From JAOUJD01 sp963841815 (GTDB lineage Bacteria > Pseudomonadota > Gammaproteobacteria > Burkholderiales > Burkholderiaceae_F): DNA of 64,000 bases. The notes beneath the pieces were generated by a model. The model worked only from the letters and a program-made list of their open reading frames with translations. It did no database searches and had not been told where the DNA came from. The stretch lies in assembly GCA_963841815.1 (NCBI GenBank), contig CAWJEE010000027.1, positions 310,001-374,000 of the forward strand. The letters are read 5' to 3'. The position numbers and the translations under genes are program-made. Shown piece by piece: positions 54,432 to 62,586 of this stretch (its first letter is position 1; each line of letters opens with the position of its first letter).

Positions 54432-55781
54432 TTATTCCGCTGCGCGTCGCGCAGCGGATTGACCGGACTCCGAGCGCAGCGCATCAAACAAGATTGACAT
54501 TGCGCGATCGATCTCAGCATCCGTCGTGGTCATTGGCGGCACGAGACGCAGTACGTTCAGCGCTGGTCCCGTGCCGCGAAGCTGGAAGATGAGCCCGTTG
54601 TCCTGGCAGTATTTCGAGATGGCCGCCGCTTCCGCATTGGCGGGTGTCTTCTTCACGCGATCGGTGACGAGTTCAATTCCAAGCAGAACTCCCCTGCCTC
54701 GGATGTCCCCGATCAATTCGATTTCGTTCGCCATCGCGTTCAAGGCAGCCCGGATACGCTGCTCGATGTGCACTGCACGGCCCGCCATGTCCTCTTCGAC
54801 GACGATTCGGAGGCTCTCCTCGCCGGCCGCGCACAACAGCGGGTCGGTCGCGTGCGAGCGCGTCGCGAAGTAGCCGTTCTGCGCCGCCTTGTCCGCGATC
54901 TCAGCCGAGGTGCAAACCGCGCTGATCGGTAACCCGCCGCCGAAATGTTTCGACAAAGTCATGATGTCGGGCGCCACCGGCTCGTGCTGGAAGCCGAAGA
55001 GCTTGCCGGTCTTGCCGAGTCCCGTCTGAGACTCGTCGAAGATCATCAGCATCCCGCGCTTGTTGCACTCTTCTCGCACCATCGGATAGAAGCCTGGAGG
55101 CGGCACGATCACCCCGCCTGCGCTCAAGATCGGTTCGCCGATAAACGCCGCCGGATCTGCAGTGAAGTTCGCATCCGCCAACTCCATGCTGGTCTTCAGG
55201 CACTGGATTTCGCACTTGGGGTAAGTGAGGTTCAGGGGACAGCGATAGCAATAAGGGGCGAGGATCGCCGACGTTGCAGGCGCCACAATCGAATGCTTGC
55301 GGCGCGTCCAGTTGAATGACAGCGATCGCGTGAGGTACGAAGTGGAGCCGTGCAGGCCGGCGTGCATGCCGATCACGTCGAGTCCGCCGGTCGCCTTGCG
55401 CGCCAAGTCCACCGCAGCTTCAATCGAATCGCTTCCGCTCACCAGAAAGACGGACTTCTGCAGCGGCGGCGGAAGAAGTTTCCCGAGCGTCTCGTGCAGC
55501 TTCAGCCGCTCGACGTTGAGCATCGTATTGGTTGCGTGCAACAAGGACTTCATCGTCTCGGTGATGCGCGCGACGATTCTCGGATGCTGGTGGCCCAGCG
55601 CAGCGCCCATTTGTCCGCTCTGGAAGTCCAGGTACTCCTTGCCATCGGTGTCGACAACCGTTGTGCCGGAGGACTTTGCAAGAATCGGCCGATCTTCGAG
55701 TCCGCCCATATAGCTCGTCTTGGCGGTGGGGAACATCCAGCGGCTGACGATCTCCCGAGCTCTTTGCCTGTCCATGTCCAT
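54432..55781 (-). CDS. Class III aminotransferase (dialkylglycine decarboxylase-like)
   Basis: A 449-residue PLP enzyme. VVDTDGKEYLDFQSGQMGAA, LVSGSDSIEAAVDLARKATG, IFDESQTGLGKTGKLFGFQH and the PLP lysine in IMTLSKHFGGGLPISAVCTS are the class III signature. The SGQMGAALGHQHPRIV and LSKxxGGGLPxSA patterns are closest to 2,2-dialkylglycine decarboxylases among the subfamilies I know, though omega-amino acid transaminases remain possible. Two CxxC-like pairs occur in YCYRCPLNLTYPKCEIQCLK. AAGGAG precedes the ATG. It is downstream of the ABC importer genes and probably acts on the imported amino compound. Confidence 0.87.
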   Translation of the reverse strand: MDMDRQRAREIVSRWMFPTAKTSYMGGLEDRPILAKSSGTTVVDTDGKEYLDFQSGQMGAALGHQHPRIVARITETMKSLLHATNTMLNVERLKLHETLGKLLPPPLQKSVFLVSGSDSIEAAVDLARKATGGLDVIGMHAGLHGSTSYLTRSLSFNWTRRKHSIVAPATSAILAPYCYRCPLNLTYPKCEIQCLKTSMELADANFTADPAAFIGEPILSAGGVIVPPPGFYPMVREECNKRGMLMIFDESQTGLGKTGKLFGFQHEPVAPDIMTLSKHFGGGLPISAVCTSAEIADKAAQNGYFATRSHATDPLLCAAGEESLRIVVEEDMAGRAVHIEQRIRAALNAMANEIELIGDIRGRGVLLGIELVTDRVKKTPANAEAAAISKYCQDNGLIFQLRGTGPALNVLRLVPPMTTTDAEIDRAMSILFDALRSESGQSAARRAAE

Positions 55782-55826
55782 GTCTCCTTGTCTTGATGGA
55801 GCTCGCGCTCCACGCGATGCAGTCGG

Positions 55827-56531
55827 CTAGACGCGCAAGAACAGCGCGTTGAAGCGCTCACGGCTTTCGAGAAGCCGGGTGGCCCACGAAATGGCGCGAT
55901 TGACGACGAAATAGATGAGAAACAGCGTTAGATAGATTTCGATGGGCGCAGTCATCAATCGCGCGCCGATCTGCTTGCCGATTTCGGTCAGGTCTGCCAA
56001 ACCAATGAGGAACGCGAGCGATGAGTTCTTAACGGAAACGACATAGCGTCCAGCGAGCGCCGGCAGCATGTTGAAGAAGGCCTGAGGCATGACGATCCAC
56101 ATCAGCACCTGAATTCGGCTCATACCCAGTGCCCGAGCTGCTTCGATGTGACCGGGCGCGATCGAGAGAATGCCCCCACGCACTATTTCCGCGATATAGG
56201 CCCCGGTGAACAAGGAGATCGCCAACAGGACACTGGTGAACTGCGAAATCTCGAGCCCGAAGATCGGCGGGACGAAAAACGCCCAGAACACCAGGATCAG
56301 GAGCGGAACATTCCGGAAAGTCTGGATGTAAAGCATGGCCGGGACCCATAGCCAGCGGCGATCCGAGCTGCGCAGGACGCCGAGAACCGCACCTATCACC
56401 GTGCCCGCCACGATCGAACCCACGCCGATGGCGAGCGTGATCAGAAGTCCGCCCGGTTGCCCGGTGTTGAACAAGTCACCAACCAGGAGGCGCTCCCAGT
56501 TTGCTGCGGTCCAGACCCGTTCCCAGTTCAT
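55827..56531 (-). CDS. Polar amino-acid ABC transporter permease (GltK-like)
   Basis: A 234-residue inner-membrane permease of the His/Glu/Gln/Arg/opine family. About five membrane segments are visible, and the ATPase-contact loop reads IEAARALGMSRIQVLMWIVM followed by PQAFFNMLPALAGRYV. The N-terminal GGLLITLAIGVGSIVAGTVI is typical. It begins seven bases after the partner permease. Together they form the channel for the solute captured by the binding protein at 57305. Confidence 0.93.
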   Translation of the reverse strand: MNWERVWTAANWERLLVGDLFNTGQPGGLLITLAIGVGSIVAGTVIGAVLGVLRSSDRRWLWVPAMLYIQTFRNVPLLILVFWAFFVPPIFGLEISQFTSVLLAISLFTGAYIAEIVRGGILSIAPGHIEAARALGMSRIQVLMWIVMPQAFFNMLPALAGRYVVSVKNSSLAFLIGLADLTEIGKQIGARLMTAPIEIYLTLFLIYFVVNRAISWATRLLESRERFNALFLRV

Positions 56532-56538
56532 GGCCTGA

Positions 56539-57264
56539 TCACTCGCTGACCAAGACAGCCTGCCCTGCCGAGCGACGCCGAGTGTGGCGCGACAGGTACC
56601 GGGAAAGTAGAGCCCCGAGCCCGGCCGTCACCAGACACAGAACGAGGTAGATGACCGTAATCGCCGTGAGCGCCTCAACGCCCCGGAACAAGAAGTTGTC
56701 GATGCTCTTGTACTGGTAGGTCATTTCAACGACCCCGATCGCCATCGCGAGCGAGGTGTTCTTGATGAGGGCTGTTGCCTCGTTCGTCAGGAGCGGCAGA
56801 ATCACGCGCGTGGCTTGGGGCAGGATCACGAACCCCAGCGATTGAAGGAAGCCGAGGCCGAGAGCTCGCGACGCTTCGAACTGGCCCTTGTGTACCGAGT
56901 TCAGTCCAGCCCGAATGACTTCGGCGACGAAGGCGCCGTGATAGATCGACAGCGCAAGGACCGCCGCTCCAAATTCATAACCGAAGTCCCGCAACTCCAG
57001 GAACATCCACTGCGGGAGGATGTACGAGGCCGAGAAGTACCAAAAGAGAATCTGGACGACGGGAGGAGTGTTTCTCGAGAACTCGACATAGAACCAGCAG
57101 ATCGGCTCGAGCCACCGCAGGCCGAGCCAACGGAGTGTTCCGAACACCAGTCCGATGACGAACGCGAACAGGAGCGACCAGGCCGAAAGCTTCAAGGTCA
57201 TCACGAGACCCTGAAGGATCAGCCGGCCTGGTTCTCCCCAGAGGACGGAGAAGTCGAGATTCAC
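56539..57264 (-). CDS. Polar amino-acid ABC transporter permease (GltJ-like)
   Basis: A 241-residue permease of the same family. LILQGLVMTLKLSAWSLLFA opens it and the ATPase-contact loop reads FEASRALGLGFLQSLGFVIL followed by PQATRVILPLLTNEATALIK. About five membrane segments are visible. It follows the binding-protein gene by 40 bases, the common order binding protein-permease-permease of this family. Confidence 0.93.
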   Translation of the reverse strand: MNLDFSVLWGEPGRLILQGLVMTLKLSAWSLLFAFVIGLVFGTLRWLGLRWLEPICWFYVEFSRNTPPVVQILFWYFSASYILPQWMFLELRDFGYEFGAAVLALSIYHGAFVAEVIRAGLNSVHKGQFEASRALGLGFLQSLGFVILPQATRVILPLLTNEATALIKNTSLAMAIGVVEMTYQYKSIDNFLFRGVEALTAITVIYLVLCLVTAGLGALLSRYLSRHTRRRSAGQAVLVSE

Positions 57265-57304
57265 GCGAGGAGCAGCAGTGCGTTATGGGACCGGACCACT
57301 CGGC

Positions 57305-58147
57305 TCAGTTGTCCCAGATCTCCATCTTGAAGTTGTCGAAGTCCTCGAGCGTCATCTTCAACTTGGAGTCCTTGCCCAGCCACTTGTCGAACGCCTTCTG
57401 CCACGTTCCGTCCAGCCACTGGTCCTGCAGCAGGAAGTTGAGTGCGTCGCGGGACTTCGAATCGTTTTCGCGCAGCCCGATACCGTAGTAGCCGCCGCTG
57501 TAAATGCCCTTGGAGCCGACCAGGACGTACTTGCTGGGGTCGGGTGACCCCGCTCTCAAGCCGGCAAGGATGATGTTGTCGGTCGCCACGGCGTCGACTG
57601 TTCCGCGCTCCAGAGCAAAGAAGGCCTCCGGCCACCCCTGGAAGGTCTGGATAGTCGCCTTCGGTTGCATCTGAGGAATCTTCTTGACCGACCCCGCGGC
57701 AGCATCGGCGCCGACGCGCTTGTTGGCAAGGTCGGCAACCGAGTTGATGCCGCTGTCCTTCTTGACGAGCAGCGTCTGCGGCGTATAGAGATACGAAATG
57801 GTGTAGTCGATCACCTGGTCGCGAGAACGGTAGTGACTTACGGTAGCGAACAGGATGTCGATCCGCTTTTGCTGCAGCAGCTGAACGCGGTTTGATGCCT
57901 TCACCGGGGTGTACTCGACCTTCACGCCAAGCCGGCGAGCCAGATCGTTGAGAAGGTCAATTTCGAATCCTGCGTACTGACCCTTCTCGTCGACGAACCC
58001 GAGGTCCGGGGCGTCATTCTTGACGCCCGCGCGAAGGACTCCCCGCGCCTTGACCTCTTCGATCATTGACTTCTCCTGCGCCAACACGACGGACGGAACC
58101 GCCGCGATCAGCAAGCCACATAGCATCGAACGCATGTCTAGCTTCAT
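57305..58147 (-). CDS. Amino-acid/opine ABC transporter substrate-binding protein
   Basis: A 280-residue periplasmic family-3 solute-binding protein. MKLDMRSMLCGLLIAAVPSV opens a signal peptide ending VLAQ. LGFVDEKGQYAGFEIDLLND, then ARRLGVKVEYTPVKASNRVQ, LLQQKRIDILFATVSHYRSR and ERGTVDAVATDNIILAGL are the family blocks. The acidic residue of the amino-acid carboxylate/amine site is likely in the VATDN segment. AAGGAGAA precedes the ATG at 58147. Its ligand defines the input of the whole cluster and is not predictable from sequence. Confidence 0.92.
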   Translation of the reverse strand: MKLDMRSMLCGLLIAAVPSVVLAQEKSMIEEVKARGVLRAGVKNDAPDLGFVDEKGQYAGFEIDLLNDLARRLGVKVEYTPVKASNRVQLLQQKRIDILFATVSHYRSRDQVIDYTISYLYTPQTLLVKKDSGINSVADLANKRVGADAAAGSVKKIPQMQPKATIQTFQGWPEAFFALERGTVDAVATDNIILAGLRAGSPDPSKYVLVGSKGIYSGGYYGIGLRENDSKSRDALNFLLQDQWLDGTWQKAFDKWLGKDSKLKMTLEDFDNFKMEIWDN

Positions 58148-58212
58148 CGCTTCTCCTTTTGGTGAACTGCTTCTCCTTGCCCGTTCATGTCTTGTCTGTG
58201 CCCGTTGGGCCT

Positions 58213-58953
58213 TCAATGGGACAGAATCTTCCCTATGAAACGCTTGGTCCTTTCTTCGCGCGGATTGCTGAAAAACGTCGCCGGAGGGCCAACTTCCACG
58301 ACCTGGCCGCCGTCCATGAATACAACGCGGTCAGCCACTTCTCGCGCAAATCCCATTTCGTGGGTCACGACAATCATCGTCATGCCGTTACTCGCCAGCT
58401 TCTTCATGACGTCGAGTACTTCGTTGATCATCTCCGGATCAAGTGCTGACGTCGGCTCGTCAAACAGCATTACGCTGGGTTCCATGCACAGCGCGCGGGC
58501 AATCGCGACGCGCTGCTGCTGCCCGCCCGACAGCATGTCCGGATAAGCGTCTGCCTTGTCGGCGATCCCCACAAGGCCGAGCAGGCGCTTGGCCCGCGAG
58601 AGTGACTCGTCGCGGCTCACCTTGGAGACGCGCGTGGGCGCGAGCACAAGGTTTTGCAGGATGGTGAGGTGCGGAAAAAGGTTGAACGACTGGAAGACCA
58701 TGCCGACCTTCGGGCTCAGGCGACGAAGCTTGGACGGCGACCGATCGACCCGTTCACTCTCGATCACGATCTCGCCGTCATCAATGTGCTCGAGCCCGTT
58801 GATGCAGCGAAGCAACGTGCTCTTGCCCGATCCGCTGGGCCCGCAGACCACCACGACCTCCCCCGCAACGACATTCAGATCGACGTTCTGTAGAACCCGG
58901 AGCTGGCCAAAGCTCTTTGAAACTTTCCGCACTTCGATCATCGGGGATGTCAT
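58213..58953 (-). CDS. Polar amino-acid ABC transporter ATP-binding protein
   Basis: A 246-residue ATPase of the GlnQ/HisP type. Walker A VCGPSGSGKSTLLRCINGLE, Q-loop VFQSFNLFPHLTILQN, signature LSGGQQQRVAIARAL, Walker B SVMLFDEPTSALDPEM and the switch His in VVTHEMGFA are all intact. The ATG at 58953 leaves 22 bases after the opine-dehydrogenase stop. It powers the two permeases at 55827 and 56539. Confidence 0.94.
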   Translation of the reverse strand: MTSPMIEVRKVSKSFGQLRVLQNVDLNVVAGEVVVVCGPSGSGKSTLLRCINGLEHIDDGEIVIESERVDRSPSKLRRLSPKVGMVFQSFNLFPHLTILQNLVLAPTRVSKVSRDESLSRAKRLLGLVGIADKADAYPDMLSGGQQQRVAIARALCMEPSVMLFDEPTSALDPEMINEVLDVMKKLASNGMTMIVVTHEMGFAREVADRVVFMDGGQVVEVGPPATFFSNPREERTKRFIGKILSH

Positions 58954-58975
58954 CGTCTTCGTCTGTTTAGCGCGG

Positions 58976-60046
58976 CTAGAAACCCGTTTGAGTGACGGCG
59001 ACAATTTGTTGAGGCGTCATCCCGTCGAGCCCGAGTGCTTCCAGGTTGTGCCCTTCTCGAACGAAGTCGCGCTCGTAAAGCGCCGACGTCAGTTGAATCA
59101 GGCTCTCAGAAACCGGCATTGGAATGCCTGCCAAGCGACCCAACGCACAGTAGAAGACGAGGGCGTACGGCACGTCCTCGGTTATGAACCGATGATTGAA
59201 CTCCTGCGGCCCGATGGGCCCCTTCAGCTTCTGAGCGACCGAAGCGAAGATTTCGTTCAAGTCCTTTCCTTCTGCACCGTGTGCTTCGCGGAAGTAATCA
59301 TCGACCGTGACTTCGGCCGTGCCGAAGTACCTGACCACCGCCAGGCGCTCCTCATCGACCAGCTTGACCAACTTCGCCACCCCCGGGGTGATGTTCTCCC
59401 AGATCACCCAGTTCTCTTTCTTCTCAGCGCGACTCAAGTTGCACAGCATCGGCGCGACGTGATAGACGGGGTTGTGGTTATTGAGCGTGATGGTCAGTGC
59501 GTTGGGCTCGAGTCGGAAGCGTTTTCCATAGAGAATCTCCAATGTCGCCTTGGCGCCGCTCCCGCGGTCAGCCGGAATGGCCGCCATGTCGATGACATCC
59601 TTGATCTTCAACAGGCGGACCGAGGTCGCGGACGTCTTGCGCGTTGTGAAGAGGCTCGTCGACAGATCGACGATCGTGGGCTTGATACCCCGATCTCGAA
59701 GCATTCGGGACAGCAACAGGGAACTCAGCCCAGTGACCGGGTGAACGACCACGAGCTGAGCTTCCGAGAGACGGGGGCAGGCGGCGGACATCAGCGCGCT
59801 GTGCCCGAAAGCCGGCGCGGCAATCATTACGATAGCAGCGCCATCCATGCAGGAACGGACGTCCGTAGAGGCAGTTACCCTCGCCTCGCCTGTCATGAAG
59901 CCCTCGAAGCCGATTTTCCCTGCGCCGCTCAGCGCCTCGCGCTCGTCGGGGAAAGACGACCATATGTGAACGTCGTGGCCGCCATGCGAAAGGAACGCCG
60001 CGTTGGCAAGGGCAACGTTGCCCGCGCCAAGGACTGCGATCTTCAT
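58976..60046 (-). CDS. NAD/NADP octopine/nopaline dehydrogenase-family protein
   Basis: A 356-residue enzyme. The N-terminal Rossmann motif is MKIAVLGAGNVALANAAFLS, and the C-terminal domain carries TLNNHNPVYHVAPMLCNLS with the conserved Asn/His pair expected at the catalytic centre of opine dehydrogenases. These enzymes join, or in reverse split, an amino acid and a 2-keto acid through a secondary amine with NAD(P). Beside an amino-acid importer and PLP enzymes, oxidative cleavage of an imported N-carboxyalkyl amino acid is a sensible guess. It overlaps the GntR gene by four bases. Confidence 0.85.
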   Translation of the reverse strand: MKIAVLGAGNVALANAAFLSHGGHDVHIWSSFPDEREALSGAGKIGFEGFMTGEARVTASTDVRSCMDGAAIVMIAAPAFGHSALMSAACPRLSEAQLVVVHPVTGLSSLLLSRMLRDRGIKPTIVDLSTSLFTTRKTSATSVRLLKIKDVIDMAAIPADRGSGAKATLEILYGKRFRLEPNALTITLNNHNPVYHVAPMLCNLSRAEKKENWVIWENITPGVAKLVKLVDEERLAVVRYFGTAEVTVDDYFREAHGAEGKDLNEIFASVAQKLKGPIGPQEFNHRFITEDVPYALVFYCALGRLAGIPMPVSESLIQLTSALYERDFVREGHNLEALGLDGMTPQQIVAVTQTGF

Positions 60047-60855
60047 CTTGCTCGTCCTCCATTGCGTTGCGGCGACGACGGGCGGCGCTTCCCGCCGGCC
60101 CGCGCGGGTGCGCGCAGCCGGCTTGCGTGCTTCTGGTCAAACTGAACGGTGTAGTAGTAGCGGTCGGATCGGAAGATCGAACGAAACAGACCCGATCCCC
60201 GCGACCTTGGTAGCAGAAAGTGCCGCGTCACCATCAGCAGCGGCGCACCCAGTGCGACATCGAGCTGAGGTGCAATCTCCGTATCAGCGGCGATCGCCTC
60301 GATCTTGACGTGATCCTCGGTGGCATCAAGGTGCAGCGTTTCGCGGATCTCGCGCAGCGGCGCGGAGCGACTCAAGTCCAGGCACGCGAGACGAGCGCCC
60401 ACCTCTAAAGGCAGGAACGCCTCGTGGAACGCAAACGGCTTGCCCTCGAGCAGTCGCAGACGGACGATGCGATACACCATCTCGTTCGGCGCAGCCCCAA
60501 CTCGCTCAGCCACATCGGGCGCCGGTAAGACGGGCCCCGTCGCAAGGGTCCGAGCCTCGGTGTTGAACCGTAGCGCGCTGAAATCCTCCGGCAACCCGGT
60601 GAGCCTCGACTCCACCAGCCGCGGGGGCCGGCGACGGACAAACGTTCCTCGGCCAGGGCTGCGAGAGATCAAGCCTTCTTCTTCCAGACCGCGGAGAGCC
60701 TCCCGCACCGTCTCTCGGCTGACATTGAACTCCTGGCAAAGCGCCTGCTCGGTCGGAAGTTGCTGGCCCACACTCATGTCACGGTCGATCCTCCGCGTGA
60801 GCACTTCGCGGATCTGCAGGTACTTCGGATACGGGTTGAAGAACTCGCGACCCAC
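60043..60855 (-). CDS. GntR-family regulator, HutC/UTRA type
   Basis: About 270 residues. The GntR winged helix reads YLQIREVLTRRIDRDMSVGQ, LPTEQALCQEFNVSRETVRE and ALRGLEEEGLISRSPGRGTF; the UTRA effector domain follows, with FHEAFLPLEVGARL and a final RYYYTVQFDQK, then a basic low-complexity tail. The start is uncertain: a GTG at 60855 gives the usual family N-terminus, while an in-frame GTG at 60933 would add 26 residues. It is translationally coupled to the opine dehydrogenase and is the only regulator in the cluster, so it probably represses it until the substrate binds. Confidence 0.87.
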   Translation of the reverse strand: MGREFFNPYPKYLQIREVLTRRIDRDMSVGQQLPTEQALCQEFNVSRETVREALRGLEEEGLISRSPGRGTFVRRRPPRLVESRLTGLPEDFSALRFNTEARTLATGPVLPAPDVAERVGAAPNEMVYRIVRLRLLEGKPFAFHEAFLPLEVGARLACLDLSRSAPLREIRETLHLDATEDHVKIEAIAADTEIAPQLDVALGAPLLMVTRHFLLPRSRGSGLFRSIFRSDRYYYTVQFDQKHASRLRAPARAGGKRRPSSPQRNGGRAR

Positions 60856-60878
60856 TTCGCCTCGCGCGTCGCACAAAT

Positions 60879-60894
60879 GTCTGGCCAGGCAGAC
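60879..60894. promoter_or_regulatory. Candidate GntR operator
   Basis: GTCTG-N6-CAGAC is an interrupted palindrome with 12 of 16 symmetric positions, in the 111-base gap between the SHMT-like gene and the preferred GntR start. The gap would be the promoter of the GntR-to-AtuA1 half of the cluster. The site is coding if the alternative GntR start is used. Confidence 0.3.
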
Positions 60895-60966
60895 TTGACT
60901 TTGTACGGGAGACCGGACATTACGTCGGCGCACGCGCCCGCGTCAATGAGGAGGAACGCGCGTTCT

Positions 60967-62229
60967 CTATTCTGGAACTGGGCACCGGGCCGCAAGCGCG
61001 CGAATCCGGTCCCGCACATCGGAATGAACGTGGCGCCCGTCGGTGTCCTGGAGAAGGACGCCCAGGCAGGCGGCTATCGAGCGAAACGCGTCCGCGTCGG
61101 CGCCACGGATCGTCATGGCATTGGACCCGAGCCGCAAGCCGGTCTGGCCCATCCTGTCCGGTGCGGGCGGCAACGTGACGGCATTGGCAAGAACGCCGTG
61201 TTCGAACAGGCGCCGCACGACCGCGTCGCCTTCGCATTCAAGAGCACGAAGATCGACGACCACCATGTGAGTATCGGTGCCCTGGCCATACAGCCGGAGG
61301 CCCGCCTCGCTCAGTGCATCAGCCAGGACGCGAGCGTTGGCGACGACGGCTCGCATGAGCGCTCGGAACTCGGCCCTGGCCACCAGCTGGAAGAGAACCG
61401 CCCGGGCGGCCATGATGTGCGCGCCCCCAGCTGCCTGAAGTCCCGGCGAGAGCGCGGCATCGATCGGCTGCGCGAAGCGGGACCGGCAGAGAATGAGCCC
61501 GCCGGTGCGCGGGCCGCACAAGGTCTTGTGGGTCGACGTCGTCACGACATCACAGACACGCACGGGGTCGGGATGCAGCCCTGCGACGACCAGGCCCGCG
61601 ACGTGTGCGATGTCGGCGAACAGGAGCGCTCCGACACCGTCCGCCACCGCGCGCAGGCGGTCGAAATCGATCATGCGCGGGTAGGCGCTGGAGCCGGCGA
61701 TGATCAAATGCGGTCGAAATTCGCGGGCAAGCGCTGCCGCGCCCTCATAGTCGACGTTATCCGCTTCGCCCACCGTCCCGAAGTGACGGACCTCGAATTC
61801 CTGCCCCGAAAGGTGCCTGGCCGCTCCGTGGCTCATGTGACCGCCAGCGATCGGCGCGAACGACAAGATGCGACCACCCCGCGGAACCAGCGCACGCACC
61901 ACCGCGATATTCGCGATCGTCGACGACAGTGCCTGGACGTTTGCGTGTTCGGCACCAAACAAGTCGCGCGCTCGCTGAACTGCGAGGACTTCGATGCTGT
62001 CGATGGTGTCGCTCCCGCCAAGCGACTTGCGCGGCGGGTATCCGGACGAATTGCAGTTGATCAACGTTGAGGCTTCCGCCTGCAGCGTGGCCCGCGGCGC
62101 GTAGCTCTCGGACGCAATGAGGTTGACCGTCGCGGAGTTCTGCGCCACCTGGTCCTGAATCTTGTCGTGGACCTGTTGGTCGACCTCGCCCAGTGCGCGG
62201 GTGAATATGGCGTCCCAGTCCGACCTCAT
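60967..62229 (-). CDS. Divergent serine hydroxymethyltransferase-like PLP enzyme
   Basis: A 420-residue fold-type I PLP enzyme that aligns along its length with GlyA. The PLP lysine is in VTTSTHKTLCGPRTGGLILC and the substrate-carboxylate Arg is probably in TGLRLGSNAMTIRG. In the N-terminal active-site loop, where GlyA reads NKYAEGYPGKRYYGG, this protein reads NCNSSGYPPRKSLGG, so the Glu and the two Tyr of that loop are gone. These residues matter for serine/folate chemistry in GlyA, so a different aldol-type or racemase-type reaction is likely. A TTG at 62238 overlapping the DUF4387 stop is an alternative start. Confidence 0.86.
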   Translation of the reverse strand: MRSDWDAIFTRALGEVDQQVHDKIQDQVAQNSATVNLIASESYAPRATLQAEASTLINCNSSGYPPRKSLGGSDTIDSIEVLAVQRARDLFGAEHANVQALSSTIANIAVVRALVPRGGRILSFAPIAGGHMSHGAARHLSGQEFEVRHFGTVGEADNVDYEGAAALAREFRPHLIIAGSSAYPRMIDFDRLRAVADGVGALLFADIAHVAGLVVAGLHPDPVRVCDVVTTSTHKTLCGPRTGGLILCRSRFAQPIDAALSPGLQAAGGAHIMAARAVLFQLVARAEFRALMRAVVANARVLADALSEAGLRLYGQGTDTHMVVVDLRALECEGDAVVRRLFEHGVLANAVTLPPAPDRMGQTGLRLGSNAMTIRGADADAFRSIAACLGVLLQDTDGRHVHSDVRDRIRALAARCPVPE

Positions 62230-62234
62230 GCGGG

Positions 62235-62549
62235 TCAACCGTCGACGAGTCGGTCAAGCAGCCGCGCCAGGGGCTGTTCCTGGTTCATGCCATAGCAGTC
62301 AGGGTCGCCTGGATGTCCGCACGGTAGCTTGCGCTTGAAGGACGCCTTCATTGCCTTTAGGTCGGGGACGAAGTCGATTCCAACGACATCCTCGACCGGG
62401 ATGGCATACGCCTCTGCAAGCCCTGCTGTTCCGATCTTGCTGCGCACGTTGTCGAAGTCAGACTGTGTTCCGAAGATCACGTCCAGCGTGATGACGAACG
62501 GCCCGGCATTCTTGCTCCGTAGGACTTTCGCACGCGCCGCGACACCCAT
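62235..62549 (-). CDS. DUF4387-domain protein, copy 2
   Basis: A 104-residue protein. ARAKVLRSKNAGPFVITLDV, IFGTQSDFDNVRSKIGTAGL and VVGIDFVPDLKAMKASFKRK are DUF4387 blocks, and the KNAGPFVITLDVIF segment parallels KNSGPFEITLDVVF of copy 1. The ATG at 62549 is preceded by GGAGGA. It follows AtuA copy 2 by 37 bases and leads into the SHMT-like gene. Confidence 0.85.
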   Translation of the reverse strand: MGVAARAKVLRSKNAGPFVITLDVIFGTQSDFDNVRSKIGTAGLAEAYAIPVEDVVGIDFVPDLKAMKASFKRKLPCGHPGDPDCYGMNQEQPLARLLDRLVDG

Positions 62550-62586
62550 ATCTCCTCCGAACTCAGTTACCGACCCACCGCGAACG

